From CBDBUR01 sp965209065 (GTDB lineage: Bacteria > Pseudomonadota > Alphaproteobacteria > JAPOUT01 > G958296285): a stretch of 64,000 bases of DNA. Below, piece after piece: positions 25,318 through 32,911 of this stretch. Below the pieces are notes generated by a model, which saw nothing but the letters and a program-made list of their open reading frames with translations, made no database searches and had not been told where the DNA came from. The stretch is taken from positions 992,001 to 1,056,000 of the forward strand of contig OZ242373.1 of assembly GCA_965209065.1 (NCBI GenBank). Reading direction: 5' to 3'. The number at the start of each line of letters is the position of its first letter. Position 1 is the stretch's first letter. Both the position numbers and the translations under genes were made by a program.

Positions 25318-27261
25318 TTATTGGCATGCGAGGCACTCCTCATAGTTTTTGACTTCATAAGGTTTTTCTTCGGCTTTCGTGCCAGCACCCATGCTGGCAC
25401 TTTGCGAAGACTCCGCGCGTTGAATAGAAAGCGAACGACAATAATAGAGGCTCTTGAGTCCGCTTTTCCACGCCATAAAGTGGAGGTGGTGTAAGTCGCG
25501 TTTATGCACATTGGCGGGCAGGAACAGATTAACTGATTGCGCCTGATCAATCAGAGGCGTGCGGTCGGCGGCATGCTCTATCACCCAGCGTTGGTCTAGC
25601 TCGAAGGCGGTCTTAAAGACTTGTTTTTCTTCTTCGCTCAAGCCGTCCAAGTGCTGCACCGAGCCGCCGTTGATAACGATAGAAGACCAAATATCATCCC
25701 TGTCTAGCCCCTTTTTAGCAAGCAGCTTTTTCAAGTGGCGATTACGCACATTGAAATTACCCGATAGGGTTTTATGCGTGAAGCTATTCGCGGCAATAGG
25801 CTCGATGCCCGGCGAAGTGCCGCCGCAAATAATAGAAATAGAGGCAGTGGGTGCGACCGCAGTTTTGTGCGAGAACCTTTCCTCAAAGCCATATTCGGCG
25901 GCATCGGGACAGGCGCCGCGCTCAAGCGCAAGGTCGTGCGAGGCTTGGTCGGCATACTCTTTAATGTGGGTGAAAATTTTGCGATTCCACGATTTTGCCA
26001 TAGCACTCTCGAACGGCACCATCATCGACTGCAGAAAGGAGTGGAAGCCCATAACCCCCAGCCCCACAGAGCGCTCACGTTGCGCCGCATAACGCGCGCG
26101 CGCCATATCATCAGGAGCAGATTGAATAAAATCCTCTAGCACATTATCTAAGAACCGCATTACATCGGGGATAAATTGCGTGTCGTCCTGCCACTCCAAG
26201 AAGGTCTCGGCGTTGAGCGAGGACAAACAACACACCGCCGTCCGCGATTTTTTGTGGTGGTCTAGCCCGGTCGGCAAAGTGATTTCGCTACACAGATTAG
26301 AAGTCTTGACCTCAAGCCCCGCGAGCTTATGATGCTCAGGCTGGTGGCGATGGACGCTATCCTTAAAGACAATATAAGGCTCGCCGGTTTCGATACGCGC
26401 TATCAAAATGCGAATCCACAGCTCGCGCGCGGAAAGTCTTTTTTGTGGCACTTTATCCTTAGGCGAAACGAGCACCCATTCGCCATCATTTTCAACCGCG
26501 CGCATAAAGTCATCGGTGATGAGAATGCCGTGGTGAAGGTTCAAGGCTTTGCGGTTCGGGTCGCCGCCGGTGGGTCGTCTAATTTCTAGGAACTCCTCAA
26601 TTTCGGGGTGATTGACCGGCAAATAAACTGCCGCCGAGCCGCGCCGCAAACTTCCTTGCGAAATAGCAAGCGTTAGCGAATCCATCACGCGAATAAACGG
26701 AATAATGCCGCTCGTTTTACCATTGACATTCACCGCCTCGCCAATAGAGCGCAGGTTGCCCCAGTAAGAACCTATCCCGCCCCCTTTGGACGCAAGCCAC
26801 ACATTCTCGTTCCACAAACTGACAATATCGCGCAAGCTATCGTCCGCCTCGTTAAGAAAACAGGAGATAGGCAAGCCTCTCTCCACGCCGCCGTTAGACA
26901 AAACCGGCGTGGCAGGCATAAACCATAGCTTAGACATATAGTCATAAAGCCTCAGGGAATGTGCGGTGTTATCTCCGTAAAAAGACGCCACGCGCGCGAA
27001 TAGGTCTTGAAAGGATTCGTTCGGCATCAAATATCTATCGCGTAGCACTGCCTTGCCAAAATCGGTAAGGAGAGAATCGCGCTCGGGCAGCGTTTTGACC
27101 CGCCCGCCTTGCGGCAGCTGAACAACTTTCGGTAGCTCGGTTATCTCCTTTTCGGGAATAGATTTTGATTCGGTTAGCAAGCCAGTATCCCTATTAGTCT
27201 CCGTATGGAGCGGTATTGACGACCCTAAATTTTTTAGAGAATTTTTTAGGCGATTAGACAT
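25318..27261 (-). CDS. nrdA: ribonucleotide reductase class Ia, alpha subunit
   Basis: NrdA reduces ribonucleoside diphosphates to deoxy forms. The start is placed at MSNRL (27261) behind GGGGGCAAG; an in-frame ATG 12 bases earlier is possible. The 647-aa protein has the active-site NLCSEITLP, the GGSSPG-like loop (CGGTSPGIEP), the radical-transfer Tyr region (LKSLYYCRS) and the C-terminal redox pair ECLACQ. The N-terminus goes straight into the catalytic domain and shows no ATP-cone, so dATP inhibition of the E. coli kind is not expected. Co-transcribed with nrdB. NrdR-like boxes lie upstream at 27392-27438. Confidence 0.95.
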   Translation of the reverse strand: MSNRLKNSLKNLGSSIPLHTETNRDTGLLTESKSIPEKEITELPKVVQLPQGGRVKTLPERDSLLTDFGKAVLRDRYLMPNESFQDLFARVASFYGDNTAHSLRLYDYMSKLWFMPATPVLSNGGVERGLPISCFLNEADDSLRDIVSLWNENVWLASKGGGIGSYWGNLRSIGEAVNVNGKTSGIIPFIRVMDSLTLAISQGSLRRGSAAVYLPVNHPEIEEFLEIRRPTGGDPNRKALNLHHGILITDDFMRAVENDGEWVLVSPKDKVPQKRLSARELWIRILIARIETGEPYIVFKDSVHRHQPEHHKLAGLEVKTSNLCSEITLPTGLDHHKKSRTAVCCLSSLNAETFLEWQDDTQFIPDVMRFLDNVLEDFIQSAPDDMARARYAAQRERSVGLGVMGFHSFLQSMMVPFESAMAKSWNRKIFTHIKEYADQASHDLALERGACPDAAEYGFEERFSHKTAVAPTASISIICGGTSPGIEPIAANSFTHKTLSGNFNVRNRHLKKLLAKKGLDRDDIWSSIVINGGSVQHLDGLSEEEKQVFKTAFELDQRWVIEHAADRTPLIDQAQSVNLFLPANVHKRDLHHLHFMAWKSGLKSLYYCRSLSIQRAESSQSASMGAGTKAEEKPYEVKNYEECLACQ

Positions 27262-27391
27262 CTTGCCCCCCATATCATAGTTAATGGTTTAGAGAAGAAA
27301 GCCCCTTTAGCTACACCTTTTACGATTCTCAATTACATCCCTTTATACCCCTCTATGAGGGGCATCTTATGGGAATCAAGGGCTCAGGCAA

Positions 27392-27438
27392 CCGCTACAT
27401 CTTGTGGCTTTCTTACTTATACCCACTATATATCGTTA
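27392..27438 (-). promoter_or_regulatory. tandem NrdR-box-like operators
   Basis: In the 450-bp divergent gap between nrdA and the porin, two 16-bp sites at 27392-27407 and 27423-27438 start 31 bp apart, three helical turns. The second (CCACTATATATCGTTA) matches 12 of 16 positions of the NrdR consensus acACwAtATaTwGtgt; the first matches 10. NrdR represses nrd genes and binds cooperatively at this spacing. A CCCCTC-TAT-GAGGGG hairpin lies between the boxes and nrdA. The rest of the gap is AT-rich and holds only the porin promoter. Confidence 0.65.
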
Positions 27439-27589
27439 GTTTTTCTATGGCAAGCCCTTCATTGTGCTTTTTTATATTCATCATCATTTTTTACTTTTTA
27501 ACACTTGCGCCCTGTTTTTAGCTTTAATTTTTAATTTTTAATTCTTTTTGTCGCCCTTTTGGCGAAAATGAAGCAAATAAAAATAAAAA

Positions 27590-27617
27590 TTGACAATCCT
27601 TTCCAAGACAATATACT
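27590..27617 (+). promoter_or_regulatory. sigma70-type promoter of porin 1
   Basis: TTGACA (27590-27595) and TATACT (27612-27617), 16 bases apart, about 95 bases before the porin ATG. Confidence 0.7.
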
Positions 27618-27711
27618 AGCCCAATCTATAGGGGAGAGAGGGAAGTTGCAGAGTCAGTTTTAAGAAAATTGCCCAAACAGCCCAAAACAAACCAAAATAA
27701 AAAGGGAAAAA

Positions 27712-28836
27712 ATGAAGCTTTTATCTTTAGGATGTGCGCTGATTCTATTTATAGCGCAGAGTGTCAATGCTGCTCATGTGCATAAGTCCAAAAACCTGAA
27801 TTTAGATATCTACGGCGATTTAGGCATAGCACTTTATTTTGGCGACCAAGAAAAAGCTGATGGTAACGCAGGCGAGCCTGCTCTAACGCAAATACGCGCA
27901 GACGGCATCATAGGCTTTGATGCCAATGTGATTCTACCGAATAGCTATAAGGTCGGCTTGGTGACCGAAATTGAAGCCTTCACAGAAATTGAAACGGCTT
28001 ACCTTTATTTCGCCGGCCCCTTTGGTAAATTTAGAATAGGGCAAGATGACAACGTTTCCTCCTATCTTCATTTGACGATTCCTGAGTTTCTAGCGCCAGG
28101 CCTAGCAACGATTGAATGGTCGGACTATAACTTTAACCCGCGCACGAGCGTAACCGGTGAAGACGACCTCCAATTTGGCGACACCACCTACTTAACCTAT
28201 GATGATGTCGCCCTTCAGGTGTCCTATCTAAGCCCCCCTATTCAAGGCTTTCAGTTCGGCATGAGCTGGACGCCCGACCCATGCAACAATTTGCTTGCAG
28301 AAGATAAACTTTCTCTTATTGGTAGCTCTCCCAACTGCCTCAACGAAGCAAACGACGGCTATATCGTCAATAACGTTATAACCGCAGGCGTGCAGTTTGG
28401 ACGCATAGAGGGCGACCTGCGCTGGGGCTTGAGCGCTAACTATATGTCGGGCAACGGAAGCAGTAAGGGCAACCTCCCCTATGGATACAGCTTTGGCTTG
28501 AATGTCACCTATCTAGGCTTTCAGTTTGGCGGCGCATGGCAAAACAATAGCAACTTCAACGCACCCGAAATAGCCGATAAAACATGGATTATCGGGCTTG
28601 CCTACCATCAAGATAATTGGCGCGTTGGCACGGCTTATCGCCGCTCGCGCCGCAAATTTCAATCGGGGTCAGAAATGAAAATGAACGAAGAAGTAGAACT
28701 CGGTCTCGCCTATGAGCTCGGCGCCGGCTTTTGGACCTCCCTATTCTTTGAATATGTTAAAGATGAAGACCCCGAAGAAAACAATAGAACCATCGATTCT
28801 GTTGGCGGCGGCATTATCTTCAGCTACGCTTTTTAG
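27712..28836 (+). CDS. general porin (Gram-negative porin family)
   Basis: A 374-aa outer-membrane porin. The signal peptide MKLLSLGCALILFIAQSVNA is cut before AHVHKSKNLN. The mature protein starts with the usual NLDIYGDLGIALYF strand and contains the porin hallmark FGKFRIGQDDN after the first long loop. It ends in SVGGGIIFSYAF with terminal Phe. Regular amphipathic strands and Gly/Tyr turns fit a 16-strand trimeric porin for small solutes. It has its own promoter and sits head-to-head with nrdA. A second, divergent porin follows. Confidence 0.88.
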   Translation: MKLLSLGCALILFIAQSVNAAHVHKSKNLNLDIYGDLGIALYFGDQEKADGNAGEPALTQIRADGIIGFDANVILPNSYKVGLVTEIEAFTEIETAYLYFAGPFGKFRIGQDDNVSSYLHLTIPEFLAPGLATIEWSDYNFNPRTSVTGEDDLQFGDTTYLTYDDVALQVSYLSPPIQGFQFGMSWTPDPCNNLLAEDKLSLIGSSPNCLNEANDGYIVNNVITAGVQFGRIEGDLRWGLSANYMSGNGSSKGNLPYGYSFGLNVTYLGFQFGGAWQNNSNFNAPEIADKTWIIGLAYHQDNWRVGTAYRRSRRKFQSGSEMKMNEEVELGLAYELGAGFWTSLFFEYVKDEDPEENNRTIDSVGGGIIFSYAF

Positions 28837-28895
28837 TAAAAATTCCAGCTATTAAAAACTTCTTATCATATAGGGGGTAATTTTTTTAAAAAAGC

Positions 28896-28941
28896 TTGAC
28901 AAGGTTTTTTACTCCTGCTATTGATAATGATTATCATTATC
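28896..28941 (+). promoter_or_regulatory. promoter overlapped by a Fur box
   Basis: TTGACA at 28896-28901 and TATTGA at 28919-28924 (17-bp spacing, preceded by TGC) form the promoter. The 19-bp palindrome GATAATGATTATCATTATC at 28923-28941 matches the classical Fur consensus at 18 of 19 positions. It covers the -10 edge and likely start site, so metal-loaded Fur (or Mur) should block transcription. Confidence 0.88.
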
Positions 28942-28959
28942 AATTTTTGGGGGTATGTT

Positions 28960-30195
28960 ATGAAAAATCTCAAGTTTTATGTTGCGACTTATATTGCGGC
29001 TTTATTCACTATAGGAATTTTATTCACTGCGCCAGCGCAAGCGAAAATCGCTCTTTATAAATCAGACGATGGCAAGCACCAGATGTTTAGCGCGGGCGAC
29101 ATTCACTTCGGCGCATTTATTATCGGCATAAGCGCCACGCCCGAAATGATAAACGATGCCCCCGCCGGTATTCAAGCCCCCACGCCCTTTACCCTTCAAG
29201 CCAAAGGCGAAATTGACTTCGGCTGGAAAAGTAAATTCGGCTCTTTTGAGACTGGCGCCCTCCTTGAGATACGACCCGACCCTGATAAAACGATTGTTCC
29301 TGATAAATTTAATGCCTACCTCAAGCATAAAACTTTTGGCACTCTTTATTTAGGCGTTGCTAAAAACCCCGCGAGCAAGCGTCATGTCAAAGCCCCCGAC
29401 TTCTACTTCGGCGACTTAAACGCGATTGAAGGACAAGACTTCAAGCCGCTCAATAAAGTGCCATACAATTATATGGCAGCCGATGATAACGACAACGCCA
29501 CAAGCGAAAGCAGAACCGCTACTCTTTTTGATGTCAAAGACGAAACCGACCTAGATTATGACGAAGCCTATAACAAAATTATTTATTATACGCCGCGCCT
29601 TTTTGGTGTTGAGCTCGGTGTGTCCTACACGCCTAGCCTAGATGCCCGCAATAGATATAATAACACCAAGGGGCTTACCGAAATTTCTGACGACGACCTC
29701 GCAAGCACTATTGCCTTTGGCGCAAATTATAGAGATACGTTAGCTGGCTATGGTGTCGCCGCTTCTTTTGGCTACCTGATTGGTATGGGCGGAAACGACC
29801 GCGAAGACGCAAGCGGCTTTAGCATCGGCGCTGCTTTTGTTATTCCGCTCGGCGCGCTTGGCAAGGTTGAGGTCGGCGGTGGCTACCTAGCAAGCACCAA
29901 CTTCAAAGCAGAAGGAACAGATGAAAACGTTATCATCGTTGGTGCTGCCCACAAAATTAAACAATTTACTTATGGCGCTAATTATGCCCTCTCAGAGCAA
30001 AAACTTGACGGCGGCAACAATAGAAAAGAAAACCAACTAGAATTTGGTGGCAGTTATGCTTTCAATAAACATTTTGGTATTTCAACCGGCATTGAACTTA
30101 TCTCTTACGAGGACTCTAGTGAAGACTCTGGGGGGGAGAGAACCATTGAAGGCGAAGGTATCGTTTATAATCTTGTGCTGAGTGTTGATTTCTAA
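28960..30195 (+). CDS. Fur-regulated outer-membrane porin
   Basis: A 411-aa porin. The frame opens at a TTG inside the Fur box, but the true start is the ATG at 28960, giving signal peptide MKNLKFYVATYIAALF...APAQA. The mature barrel has FGTLYLGVAKNPASKRH (the porin loop/strand signature), many Gly/Tyr strands, and ends VYNLVLSVDF with terminal Phe. It differs strongly from the porin upstream. Placement under a near-perfect Fur box suggests use in metal-poor conditions, for example uptake of a metal complex or a small siderophore, but the ligand cannot be read from sequence. Confidence 0.85.
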   Translation: MKNLKFYVATYIAALFTIGILFTAPAQAKIALYKSDDGKHQMFSAGDIHFGAFIIGISATPEMINDAPAGIQAPTPFTLQAKGEIDFGWKSKFGSFETGALLEIRPDPDKTIVPDKFNAYLKHKTFGTLYLGVAKNPASKRHVKAPDFYFGDLNAIEGQDFKPLNKVPYNYMAADDNDNATSESRTATLFDVKDETDLDYDEAYNKIIYYTPRLFGVELGVSYTPSLDARNRYNNTKGLTEISDDDLASTIAFGANYRDTLAGYGVAASFGYLIGMGGNDREDASGFSIGAAFVIPLGALGKVEVGGGYLASTNFKAEGTDENVIIVGAAHKIKQFTYGANYALSEQKLDGGNNRKENQLEFGGSYAFNKHFGISTGIELISYEDSSEDSGGERTIEGEGIVYNLVLSVDF

Positions 30196-30312
30196 ACAGC
30201 TTTTGCTGGGCACCTTTTGCTGGACACCTTTTGGTAAAAGAAAAACTTATCCCCCCTCTTTCTCCGCCCCCATATTAAATAGAGAAATCCAAACTCTAAA
30301 AAAGGAGAAATT

Positions 30313-30471
30313 ATGTCTTACAATAAAGCAATCGCCGCGTTTTTATCGTCTGTCGTTGCCATTCTAGGCGGCTTTGGTGTGGATATGGGCCAATGGGGCA
30401 GTAGCGAACTTATCGCCGCAAGCTCCACGCTTATCGGCACAAGCCTAGTTTATGCCATTCCTAATCGGTAA
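30313..30471 (+). CDS. small holin-like membrane protein
   Basis: A 52-aa protein starting at an ATG behind AAAGGAG. Two hydrophobic segments (AIAAFLSSVVAILGGFG and LIAASSTLIGTSLVYAI) flank a short polar turn, and it ends in PNR. This layout and ending resemble small holin-like proteins of alphaproteobacterial phages and gene transfer agents. No other phage gene is nearby. It stops directly against the stop of the convergent aceA, with no intergenic base. Just upstream (30201-30235) is a short tandem repeat of cttttgctgg. Confidence 0.5.
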   Translation: MSYNKAIAAFLSSVVAILGGFGVDMGQWGSSELIAASSTLIGTSLVYAIPNR

Positions 30472-31749
30472 TTATTCGGCAGCTTTGAACTGAGCCGCTT
30501 CAGTCGATTCCCCTAGGGCTGTCGTTGAGGATTCGCCGCTAGAGATAGCTAAAGACACGGCATCAAAATAGCCGGTGCCGACTTCACGCTGATGTCGCGT
30601 TGCGCTATAGCCATCTGTCTCGGCGGCGAATTCGGCTTGCTGCAGCTCAGAGTAAGCACTCATACCGCGCGTGCGATATTCTTTCGCCAACTGGAACATT
30701 CCGTGATTCAACGCATGGAAACCCGCAAGCGTAACAAACTGGAATTTATAACCCATCGCGCCTATCTCTCTTTGGAAACGCGCGATGTCGTCTTTGTCCA
30801 AATTGGCTTCCCAGTTGAACGAAGGCGAGCAATTATACGCCATCATCTGGTCGGGATATTCTTTCTTCACCGCTTCAGCAAAAGCCTTCGCATGCTCTAG
30901 GTTGGGGGTGGAAGTCTCCCACCAAAGCAAGTCGGCGAAAGGCGCGAAAGATAACCCGCGCTTAATACAATGGGCTAACCCCATACCCTCTTTCAACCGA
31001 TAAAAACCTTCAGCCGTGCGATTGTCTTTCTCAATGAAGTCGTGGTCGCGCTCATCGATGTCAGAGGTTATCAGCTTTGCGCTCTCAGCATCGGTGCGGC
31101 AAACGAGAATAGTCGAAACACCCGAAACATCAGCCGCAAGACGCGCCGCGTTAAGATTGCGAATGTGCGCTTTCGTAGGAATAAGAACCTTGCCGCCAAG
31201 ATGTCCGCACTTTTTCTCCGCAGCGAGCTGGTCCTCATAATGAACACCCGCCGCACCGGCTTCAATATAAGCCTTCATAATCTCGAAGCAGTTGAGCGGT
31301 CCGCCAAATCCAGCCTCGGCATCGGCAACGATAGGCGCGAACCAATCGCGCTGGGCGCCGTCTTCGCTGTGCTCAATCTGGTCGGCGCGCTGGAGCGTCT
31401 TGTTGATACGCCGCGCGAGCTCCGGTCCGGCGTTCGCCGGGTAGAGACTTTGGTCGGGATAGGTCGTGCCGGCGGTGTTATTGTCGGCGGCAACCTGCCA
31501 GCCCGACAGGTAAATCGCTTTGAGCCCGGCGCGCACCATCTGCATCGCCTGATTGCCTGTAATGGCACCGAGCGCGTGAATATAATCCTCTTCGTGTAGC
31601 ATTTTCCATAGCTTCTCGGCGCCGCGCTTCGCGAGCGTGTGCTCGACGACAACCGACCCGCGCAATTTCTCGACATCGGCGGTGGAATAGGGGCGCGAAA
31701 CGCTGTTAAATCGCCCCTTGGGGGCGGAGGTAAGCTCTTCAAAACTCAT
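30472..31749 (-). CDS. aceA: isocitrate lyase
   Basis: Isocitrate lyase splits isocitrate to succinate and glyoxylate, the first step of the glyoxylate shunt. The 425-aa length is usual for the short bacterial form. The signature KKCGHLGGK with catalytic Cys181 is present, as are the metal-binding ADAEAGFGG and the TDAESAKLI segment. AGGAG lies before the ATG. aceB is encoded on the same strand further upstream, but a toxin-antitoxin pair in the opposite orientation separates them, so they need separate promoters. Confidence 0.96.
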   Translation of the reverse strand: MSFEELTSAPKGRFNSVSRPYSTADVEKLRGSVVVEHTLAKRGAEKLWKMLHEEDYIHALGAITGNQAMQMVRAGLKAIYLSGWQVAADNNTAGTTYPDQSLYPANAGPELARRINKTLQRADQIEHSEDGAQRDWFAPIVADAEAGFGGPLNCFEIMKAYIEAGAAGVHYEDQLAAEKKCGHLGGKVLIPTKAHIRNLNAARLAADVSGVSTILVCRTDAESAKLITSDIDERDHDFIEKDNRTAEGFYRLKEGMGLAHCIKRGLSFAPFADLLWWETSTPNLEHAKAFAEAVKKEYPDQMMAYNCSPSFNWEANLDKDDIARFQREIGAMGYKFQFVTLAGFHALNHGMFQLAKEYRTRGMSAYSELQQAEFAAETDGYSATRHQREVGTGYFDAVSLAISSGESSTTALGESTEAAQFKAAE

Positions 31750-31942
31750 AGTTTTCTCCTCTTTTTGTGCGTGGATAGCTTCATTTATGCCACATTTCCG
31801 CTAGATTGAAAAGACTTTTTTTGAGGGAGTACAATAAATCTTACTTTTCAGGCTTTTTGGTATTATTACGCCGAAGCTATCCCCCGCGCAAAGCAAAAAA
31901 GTGATGCTGTTTTACATTTTTTTGTTCTAAACGACTTTTTTA

Positions 31943-31970
31943 TTGCTAAATAAACACTATCTGTTATTAT
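31943..31970 (+). promoter_or_regulatory. promoter of the Panacea pair
   Basis: TTGCTA (31943-31948) and TATTAT (31965-31970) are 16 bases apart, 20 bases before the ATG. The 31750-31990 gap also carries aceA upstream DNA on the other strand; no clear aceA promoter was seen. Confidence 0.5.
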
Positions 31971-31990
31971 GAGTCAAAAGTGATAAACCA

Positions 31991-32485
31991 ATGGATACGA
32001 CTATGGTAGCGCGCAAAAATATTCCAAGTGTACATGCTGTTGCTGATTATTTTCTTCTAAAAACAATTTTCAGCGAAGAATCTATAACTAATTTGAAAAT
32101 GCAAAAGCTAGTATATTATGCTCAAGCTTGGAGTCTTGCTTTGCATGGGCGACCGATATTTGCTAATAGAATAGAGGCTTGGGCTAGAGGACCTGTCTGC
32201 CCCGATCTTTATTATCGCTTTAAGAAACAAAAATCGCCTTCACTTGACCCAGATTTACGAAAAACGAATCCTATTGCAGAACTACAAGATGATGAAATAA
32301 ATTTGTTAAATCAGGTTTGGAAAAAATTCTCTGCTTTTTCTGGTAGCAAATTAACAAAACTAACTCATAAAGAAGACCCTTGGAAAAAAGCTTATGGAGA
32401 TCTCCCTCAAGGTCGTAAATGTAATGTGGAAATAACCCATGAAAGCATGAGTAATTATTATAAAAGGCAATTACAAGTTGGATAA
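31991..32485 (+). CDS. Panacea-domain (DUF4065) antitoxin-like protein
   Basis: A 164-aa protein with the Panacea/SocA-like fold: VADYFLLKTI, then the signature ITNLKMQKLVYYAQAWSLAL, then FANRIEAWARGPVCPDLYYRFK. The domain is known as a promiscuous antitoxin that neutralises many unrelated toxins and is often phage-borne. The gene is AT-rich, runs against the flanking ace genes, and overlaps the next ORF by 8 bases, the usual antitoxin-first arrangement. Confidence 0.85.
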   Translation: MDTTMVARKNIPSVHAVADYFLLKTIFSEESITNLKMQKLVYYAQAWSLALHGRPIFANRIEAWARGPVCPDLYYRFKKQKSPSLDPDLRKTNPIAELQDDEINLLNQVWKKFSAFSGSKLTKLTHKEDPWKKAYGDLPQGRKCNVEITHESMSNYYKRQLQVG

Positions 32486-32834
32486 AAAACTGCCTGAATC
32501 TGATATAGGTCAAAAAAATTTAATTTTTAATAAAGAATACCTCAAGCAAAAAGGGGATTGGAGCTGGGGCAAAGGTCAAAAAAAAGATAAAATTATTTTT
32601 TGCAAAAAACTAGAAATTTTTTCTGCTTTAACCTGTATCCAATTTAGATGTTCGGGTGCCAAGTTGAAAGCTCATCGTAATTCTAAGCTGAGAGCACCTA
32701 ACAATTTGTCCTTAGATATAGCAGACACACAAATATACCAGTTTAGGATAAATAGAAAAATCCGCGTTCTGGGTTATTTAATAGAAAATACTTTTTATAT
32801 TGTTTGGATTGATTGGAACCATGAATCTGGTTAG
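32478..32834 (+). CDS. candidate toxin partner of the Panacea protein
   Basis: A 118-aa ORF that can start only at the TTG at 32478, since there is no ATG in frame, and overlaps the Panacea gene by 8 bases. The C-terminal part reads YQFRINRKIRVLGYL followed by FYIVWIDWNHE, a beta-rich ending seen in small toxin-like proteins (strand, Arg-Val-Gly-Tyr, strand, Asp...His). It is very basic and Lys/Asn-rich. The position argues for a toxin, but I cannot name the activity. An RNase-type fold is one possibility. Confidence 0.55.
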   Translation: MDKKLPESDIGQKNLIFNKEYLKQKGDWSWGKGQKKDKIIFCKKLEIFSALTCIQFRCSGAKLKAHRNSKLRAPNNLSLDIADTQIYQFRINRKIRVLGYLIENTFYIVWIDWNHESG

Positions 32835-32911
32835 TTTTTTATAAACTAGAAGCTCTTACCTCATTTCGGTAGCATTGTATATAAGTTCTGTTTTTGGAGA
32901 AGGGATAGGTG

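Noticed and set aside
25287..25550. 88-codon extension of nrdB
   Set aside because: It overlaps the 3' end of nrdA in another frame and lacks any NrdB similarity.
28921..28959. TTG start of porin 2 within the Fur box
   Set aside because: The extra residues (MIMIIIIN) are just the operator palindrome read as codons; the signal peptide begins at 28960.
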